13,636 nt of DNA from NCBI GenBank assembly GCA_001584585.1, contig LSYV01000193.1, positions 7,423-21,058 on the forward strand, written 5' to 3'. The position numbers and the translations under genes were made by a program. This document shows, in pieces, positions 9,255 to 13,636 of this stretch; positions within the stretch are counted from its first letter, which is position 1, and each line of letters begins with the position of its first letter. The notes beneath the pieces were generated by a model, which was not told the origin of the DNA, searched no databases, and was given only the letters and a program-made list of their open reading frames with translations. This DNA is from Gonium pectorale. Taxonomy: Eukaryota; Chlorophyta; Chlorophyceae; Chlamydomonadales; Volvocaceae.

Positions 9255-10020
9255 CTGTAAGTTGGCCAACGCAGGGTGGAGGGCAAGTCCGGGCTTGGGT
9301 CAGGAGGGAACCCAGGTATGGCGGATTGAGCGTGCACTCCCCGGTGGGCTTGGCCGACACAAAATCACAGGCACGCCTCATATAAGACATGCGCAACCAC
9401 TTTGCGAGGTATTACTTCGTTGCAGCCGGTGCGTGGGAGGAAGTTATGAAATATAGATGGGCATAGGGCGGACTCTGCCGTGTGAATAGGACAGACAGCA
9501 GGGCTGGTCCACTTACCGTCCCTCCGCAGATTCTCCTCCTGGACCTTGTCAATTACCTGCAAGGACGATGTTATTAAAGCATGCCCTCAGACGAGGACCG
9601 ACGCCTTGGCACAGGCACTGGGCCACAAAACACACACACGCCAAGTCTGCATACCTCCTCCGGAACGCTGATGTACTTAATCGTGTTCCCCCGGATGTAC
9701 ACCTCTGGCATCTTAAAGAACCGCTGCCCGTCCTGCAAGGGAGCGGGGCATGGGCTCAGCCCTTCTCGGCGCGGATGAGCGCCATCTCGGCCGCACCGAC
9801 CTTTGAGGTGCAGATCACCTCCGATAGGTGCAGGTTCATCCATGTGTCACATTGCTGCAGGTAGCCGTTGTAAGTCTCTCCGTTCTTAAGCTCCACCAGC
9901 TGCCAATTTGCAAAGTGCGCTTTAGCAAAAGCCCAGCGCAAACACATATTCTACATTGATCAGCTAGGTTCTTACCACCGCATGACGCTGGGCTGTTTTT
10001 AAGAGCGAGAGTGGAAGCAT
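8841..10020 (-). CDS. LSM4: LSM4, U6 snRNA-associated Sm-like protein, complete, six exons
   Basis: LSM4 is a subunit of the LSM2-8 ring that binds U6 snRNA in the nucleus and of the LSM1-7 ring that promotes mRNA decapping in P-bodies. Minus-strand exons: 10020-9976, 9899-9801, 9732-9655, 9556-9517, 9254-9132, 8887-8841. All phases agree and total 432 bases, giving 143 residues, against about 139 in human. The start is fixed by [11 protein letters not shown], the family N-terminus, at ATG 10020-10018. Residues ~16-48 are Sm1 ([12 protein letters not shown], then [15 protein letters not shown]). Residues ~49-74 carry Sm2 ([14 protein letters not shown]). [13 protein letters not shown] follows. 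A Gly/Arg tail (residues ~89-143) ends GPARGRG, stop TAA 8843-8841. The tail is split between two exons. RHAV replaces the more usual xHPM before LVELKNG. The gene is tail-to-tail with the protease gene. Confidence 0.96.
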
Positions 10021-11097
10021 TAGCAAGCCTTGCTATTACGCTAGTTACAACCAAGAGGTCCGAGTTGCAAGGCGAGGCAAGGTACAAACGTGCAGACGTA
10101 GGCCGGGCCGCATGCTCCACATAGTGCAGCGTATGGCCGTACGTATGTATGACGTTCTTTCCCATCTCTCCCCTCCCCTCCCCGTCCCCGTCCTCAGGAT
10201 GCCAGAGGAGGTGTTCAGAAACACTGGTTACAAACGGGCTCAGAGGAGCCCTCTGGAAGCGGAGGGCGGAGGGTACCACTGAGGGTGCGGCCCCGTCCGG
10301 GAATGTAATGGGCTCCAATAGGGGGATGTGGCCGTGAGACGCCGTGAAGTTACGCGCCGAAGAAGGCCTTGTTGCGCGACAGGATGGTCTCCCCTGGTCG
10401 CTGCCCAGACACCCGTAATGGTGTAGGGACATGGATGCTTAGACGCAACGTGCTTCTTCACCGTGGAACACTGCGTCGGGAAATAATGGTCTACTTGCTC
10501 GCATGCAATCGAGTGGCTCTCACGGCGACCGAGCAGAAACAGGGTGACGCGCCGAGCCCGGCCTGGGCGGGCCCGCGGCCCGGGCCAGGGTCCCCGATCC
10601 TGGGCCAGGCGCCCCGACCATGGCGCGGGTGTTCACGGTCATCACATTCCCGCTTCCCTATACCATAAACCCCTAAACCCTCTCCCCTTCCCGAGATCGT
10701 GTAACCCCCCTTTGGCCACCTCCGCCACCACCCACGCACTCCCGAGCTGTGTTTGCACAAACCCGGTGCTGGGCGTGGCCTTGGTTGATTGTACAAATAA
10801 AACAACACGTGCATGGGTGCGTGTGCAGCGCCTACATGGTATTTGCCAAGGTACTCGGTCGATACGCCACAAGCGACGCATGGAGCTTGTGACCAGATGT
10901 GGAGCGACACGCACAAGACTCGGCCTAAAGACATAGATACGAATGCCTTGCTGGAGTCAACCGAATTCTGACAAGACCCATGGGACACACGACAAAGCAC
11001 GCCGCTGCGGGTAAAACCGACATGCCGGTTATTCAGCATGACAAGACGACGTTTAAAGCAGGGGGGAGGGTGAACAGTCAAAGCCTACATCACCTAG
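10021..11097. other. LSM4 upstream region, no firm gene
   Basis: This should contain the LSM4 5' UTR and promoter, reading to the left. No TATA box was recognised. It holds a pyrimidine tract on the + strand at about 10155-10197 and a minus-strand TGTAA at 10232-10228 that could end a gene lying further right. It also holds a very GC-rich self-complementary stretch (about 10545-10620) and a telomere-box-like CCCTAAACCCT at 10671-10681. No frame has convincing coding composition. Confidence 0.45.
10561..10610. repeat. GC-rich self-complementary segment with direct repeats
   Basis: Two copies of gggccagg (about 10582-10589 and 10602-10609) lie in a segment whose ends gcctgg and ccaggc are complementary, with CGGGCCCG-type palindromes between. 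It could fold into a strong hairpin in either strand. It is not beside a stop codon, so a terminator role is not supported. Confidence 0.4.
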
Positions 11098-11526
11098 CTA
11101 CACCGTGAAGTGAGTGATGCCCGGGGCAGTGCCGGGGCGGTCTTGAAGGCTTGCTGCTATGTATGCGTCTGCCTATCTCACACTGTCACACATAGGCTAA
11201 CATTTGGAAGGCAGTGAAATGTGAGGTGATCATACAGAGCACAGTGGTCGTGCCGGCAGGGATTTTCGGAGCTTTGGTTGGGACAGGCTGGTTCGAGAGG
11301 CTTGGAAATGCTGCGCTATGGGAGCATCACTGCTCGCAGCAAGAGTGCTGCCTTCAAGCCACGTGCCCCCCGGCATCATATTGGGCGGCATGCCGGGCGG
11401 TAGCGGTAGGCCCGGGAAACCAGCGGGCATCATGCCAGGCGGCAGCGACTGCGGGGTGGCAACGGGATCTACATGTGTATCGAGCAATTTAATGCCATTC
11501 TCGGTGTGGAGCTCCGTAACCCGCAT
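11098..11526 (-). CDS. Possible small two-exon gene of unknown function
   Basis: Not recognised. The tentative model is exon 1 at 11526-11331 and exon 2 at 11168-11098, giving 88 residues. ATG 11526-11524 sits in a good context (GCGACCATGC). Exon 1 reads MRVTELHTENGIKLLDTHVD, then a Pro/Gly/Met stretch (about 11430-11365: SLPPGMMP, PPGMPPNMMPGG). The acceptor GATAGGCAG (ends 11169) is good and exon 2 reads AYIAASLQDRPG ... THFTV before TAG 11100-11098. The donor GCA|GTGATG is weak; a GC donor near 11367 also fits the phase. A minus-strand TGTAA at 10232-10228 could end the transcript. Codon third-position G/C is only moderate. The opposite strand is also open here with a Gly/Pro-rich frame, so the strand is not certain. 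Confidence 0.3.
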
Positions 11527-11719
11527 GGTCGCGCTGGCCCCGTGCCCAGGGCGTGCCAAACCAGGGCCGACCGTGAGACACCCCCATATTTACGTACGAA
11601 ACGCAAACATATGTATGTCATTGGAAGACCTGTGTGTCCAGTCCATCAGTCGCGGACACAACTTGATAATCGTATGCTGCATGCAAGGGGCGCACGACAA
11701 CGGGTAGCCGGCCGGTAAC

Positions 11720-11960
11720 GGGTTCGAAGTGGGACTGTAGACCGGTGAGGTTCGGAGTCAGAGTGCGGACCGGGGGGGCGGGGTTCGGAGTGGGAGTGCG
11801 GATGGACGGGGGGGGGGCGGAGTGCGGACCCAGGGAGTCGGAGTGGGAGTCGAAGTGGGAGTGCGAGCTGGGGCGGGGGGGTCGAAGTGGGAGTGCGGAC
11901 CGGGGGAGGGGGTCGGAGGGGGAGGGCAGACCGGGGGGGCGTCGGAGTGGGAGGTGCAGT
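11720..11960. repeat. G-rich imperfect minisatellite
   Basis: About 240 bases built from diverged units of roughly 28-36 bases with the core gttcggagtgggagtgcggaccggggg. Examples of the core begin at about 11721, 11749 and 11783, and related gtcgaagtgggagtgcg segments lie near 11849 and 11881. The + strand has many runs of four to nine G, so it could form G-quadruplexes. The open frames on both strands are by-products of the repeat and are not called as genes. Confidence 0.8.
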
Positions 11961-12301
11961 ACAGGAAGCGACCTGGTTCCGGGCGGGTCGGGTGAGCGGA
12001 GACCCGCAACATTCTGCAGCATTTTTCCTTTTATCATAGCTCGCTTTGGAAATCCTACCCTGCGGACGAACTGGACGACTTTCAGACTTTGGCGTCGCGA
12101 ACTTCTTCCGTCGCAGTTCGTTCTTCATACCAATAGAAATCTCCAACTATCACTCGATTGTCTCAACAGCTCCGGTGCCAGGAGGACTGCTTTCTCACCA
12201 CGTTTCGCTAGAAGGCACTGGGCGGGTGGCTGGCCCGCTGTAATAATTGATGAACAGCGAGGATTGATGACCAGGTCTCGCCAACCGTAGCACCAGCGCA
12301 G
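11961..12301. other. Upstream region of the Met-rich gene, no exon assigned
   Basis: Base composition drops toward A/T around 12010-12160, typical of a 5' UTR, promoter or intron in this genome. The downstream exon has no ATG, so its start exon must lie here or further left, but I could not place one. ATGs at 12250 and 12267 are followed quickly by stops. The sequence ends with acceptor candidates at 12274 (GACCAG) and 12301 (CAGCGCAG). Confidence 0.4.
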
Positions 12302-13636
12302 CCTGGAAACTAATCGCCAACCGCACACGCAAGTCGTCCGTCACGCCGCTCGTGAGCGCGCCGTGGGCGCGCACACCCATCAAGCTGGCTGACGCGGCCG
12401 CCTGTGAGGCCCAGGAGCTGGACCAGGACACGCTGAACACCTTCAATGCGCTCCACAACCTAGCGACGGCCGCAGAGCACGAAGCGGGTCTGGCCAAGGG
12501 GCCTGCTGTCCGTGCCGATGGCCATGCCCCCACCTGCGGCTCGCAGCAGTCGCAGCCGGATACCTCGCAGGATGACCCAATTACTACGAAGGTGCGAGGC
12601 TTCACGGCGGACCGCGCCCCGCGTCTCCCTGGTGCAGCCGATAGCTTTCCTGCGCTGATATGCCGGACAGTAGAAGCTCTACGGAAAGTCGGCCTTCGGC
12701 CCGGGTCACATGCCAGTTCGGTTTTCAGCTTCCCTGCTCCACTCTCCCTTAGGTGAACCTGGGCCATGACGAGGACGACGCCAAGAGCGGCTCAGGGGCC
12801 AACCTGGACCTGCCTATGGGACCAATGGCAGCGGCTATGGGCCCCATGGCGGCAATGGCTGGCGCAATGAGCGGGCCGATGGCAGCCATGTCCTTCATGG
12901 GCATGCCGCACGGGATGGCCTCCGCCATGGGGTCGATGGGCGCGATGGGGCCCATGGCCGCTGCAGCCGCCATGGGCGCCATGGGTCCCATGGGTCTCGG
13001 GGCGATGGCCCCGATGGGCGCGGCCGCCATGGGCGCGTCGGGCTACCCATACATGCAAGGCATGATGCCGGCTTTCGCCGCAATGGGTGGGCCCATGATG
13101 GGCGGCGCCGGGCAGGCCGGTGGCGGTGCCGGGGGAGCGGCCGGGCCCTCTGGCGCGGGCTCCGGCGGCGCCGCTGACGCGCCAGGCGGCGTGGCGACAG
13201 GCATGCCGCTGGCAGACATCGTGCAGCAGTGGCAGATGGCGGCGCAGCAACAGCAGGCTGCCATGATGTACTGGTGGCAGATGTGGATGGCAGCCAGCAT
13301 GTACGGCTCGTACGGCGGCATGGGCATGGCGGGTGGCGGCGCGGACGCCTCGGCTGCCGCTGCCATGAACCCCATGATGGCGGCGATGATGGGCTCCATG
13401 TCAGGCGTGAGCCCGGCGCAGTACCAGTCCATGATGCAGTCGATGATGATGCAGATGGGCGGTGCCATGGGAATGGGCGGCATGGGCGCCATGGGGGCCG
13501 CCATGGGCGGGATGGGCATGGCGGGTATGCCGGGTATGCCCGGCGCTGGCGGCGCCGCCGGCGGCACGGCTGTTCAGCAGCAGCAGCAGTGGATGCAGCA
13601 GGCGCAGGCGATGCAGGCCGCCATGGCCAGTGCGAT
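12302..13636 (+). CDS. Unrecognised protein with a Met/Gly/Ala-rich low-complexity region, partial at both ends
   Basis: Not recognised. Two exons are visible: about 12302-12591 and 12753-13636. Donor ACGAAG|GTGCGA (GT at 12592) and acceptor CTCCCTTTAG (ends 12752) join in phase 0. The first exon (about 96 residues, strongly G/C at third positions) reads WKLIANRTRK, then a likely helical segment AAACEAQELDQDTLNTFNAL. The second begins VNLGHDEDDAKSGSG, then turns into about 270 residues of Met-Gly-Ala-Pro repeats (GPMAAMA, MGAMGPM) with aromatic/Gln patches such as QQQQAAMMYWWQMWMAASMY (13237-13296). About 60 of 294 residues are Met. No stop appears before the window ends. The first exon lacks an ATG, so at least one exon is missing upstream; the left boundary could also be 12275. 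It might be an RNA-binding or condensate-forming protein, but no domain in view shows that. Confidence 0.8.
12592..12752 (+). other. Intron of the Met-rich gene
   Basis: 161 bases from GTGCGA to a pyrimidine-rich end CTCCACTCTCCCTTTAG. It is flanked by phase-0 exons with clear coding composition, and the coding frame differs on its two sides, so removal is needed to join them. Confidence 0.8.

Noticed and set aside
10158..10308. Plus-strand acceptor-like tract (ends CCGTCCTCAG near 10197) followed by a short frame MPEEVFRNTGYKRAQ to a stop and a TGTAA at 10304
   Set aside because: It looks like a terminal exon, but no upstream plus-strand exons exist; the left side is LSM4 on the other strand. 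Codon bias is weak. Kept only as a possible antisense RNA.
11318..11707. Plus-strand frame with PGG/GMPGG motifs opposite the candidate small gene
   Set aside because: The Gly/Pro/Met pattern arises because cggcat/atgccg reads similarly on both strands; no splice or stop context supports it.
11646..12146. Minus-strand frames rich in Pro/Ser/His/Arg over the minisatellite
   Set aside because: All are direct products of the repeat unit and appear in two frames at once.
11745..12290. Plus-strand open frame that could splice (GT near 12229) into the exon at 12302 as a start exon of the Met-rich gene
   Set aside because: Its first half is the G-rich minisatellite and its second half has poor codon bias; phase agreement alone is not enough.
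12749..13567. Minus-strand frames opposite the Met-rich exon (MAAAPIGAIAPRPMGPMAP and similar)
   Set aside because: They are reverse-complement images of the GCC-ATG-GGC repeats; the plus frame is the one joined by a good intron to a codon-biased exon.

Overview
The window looks like nuclear DNA of a green alga of the Chlamydomonas/Volvox type. It is very GC-rich and codon third positions are strongly G/C. Genes are split by many introns of about 70-380 bases, with GTGxG or GTAAG donors and CAG acceptors. The only clear poly(A) signal is the algal TGTAA. Proteins carry long Ala/Pro/Gly/Gln stretches. No bacterial operon, tRNA, rRNA, CRISPR array or transposon was seen. The genus assignment is inference.

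Positions 1-8390 (+ strand) hold most of a large, 11-exon gene for a ubiquitin-specific protease of the USP10 / plant UBP24 family. Its start lies left of the window. About 1,070 low-complexity residues, with two copies of a TKTWASIA motif, precede a canonical but intron-rich USP domain that ends at 7440. A ~950-base 3' UTR ends near a TGTAA signal. One exon contains an apparent +1 frameshift around 4411-4470, best explained by one extra C in a C run. The intron just after the catalytic Cys box appears to be GC-AG.

Positions 10020-8841 (- strand) hold a complete six-exon LSM4 gene of 143 residues with an RGG tail. It is tail-to-tail with the protease. Upstream, 10021-12300 is mostly non-coding. 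It holds a possible small two-exon minus-strand gene (11526-11098, weak), a G-rich minisatellite (about 11720-11960) and GC-rich self-complementary sequence.

Positions ~12302-13636 (+ strand) hold the middle of an unrecognised gene. Its second visible exon encodes a Met/Gly/Ala/Gln-rich low-complexity region (about 20% Met) that runs off the right end.

The window is mainly ordinary algal housekeeping sequence. A loose theme is RNA-granule biology: USP10 and LSM4 relatives are known granule proteins, and the Met-rich protein has a composition like condensing domains. This is suggestive only; nothing here shows a shared system.
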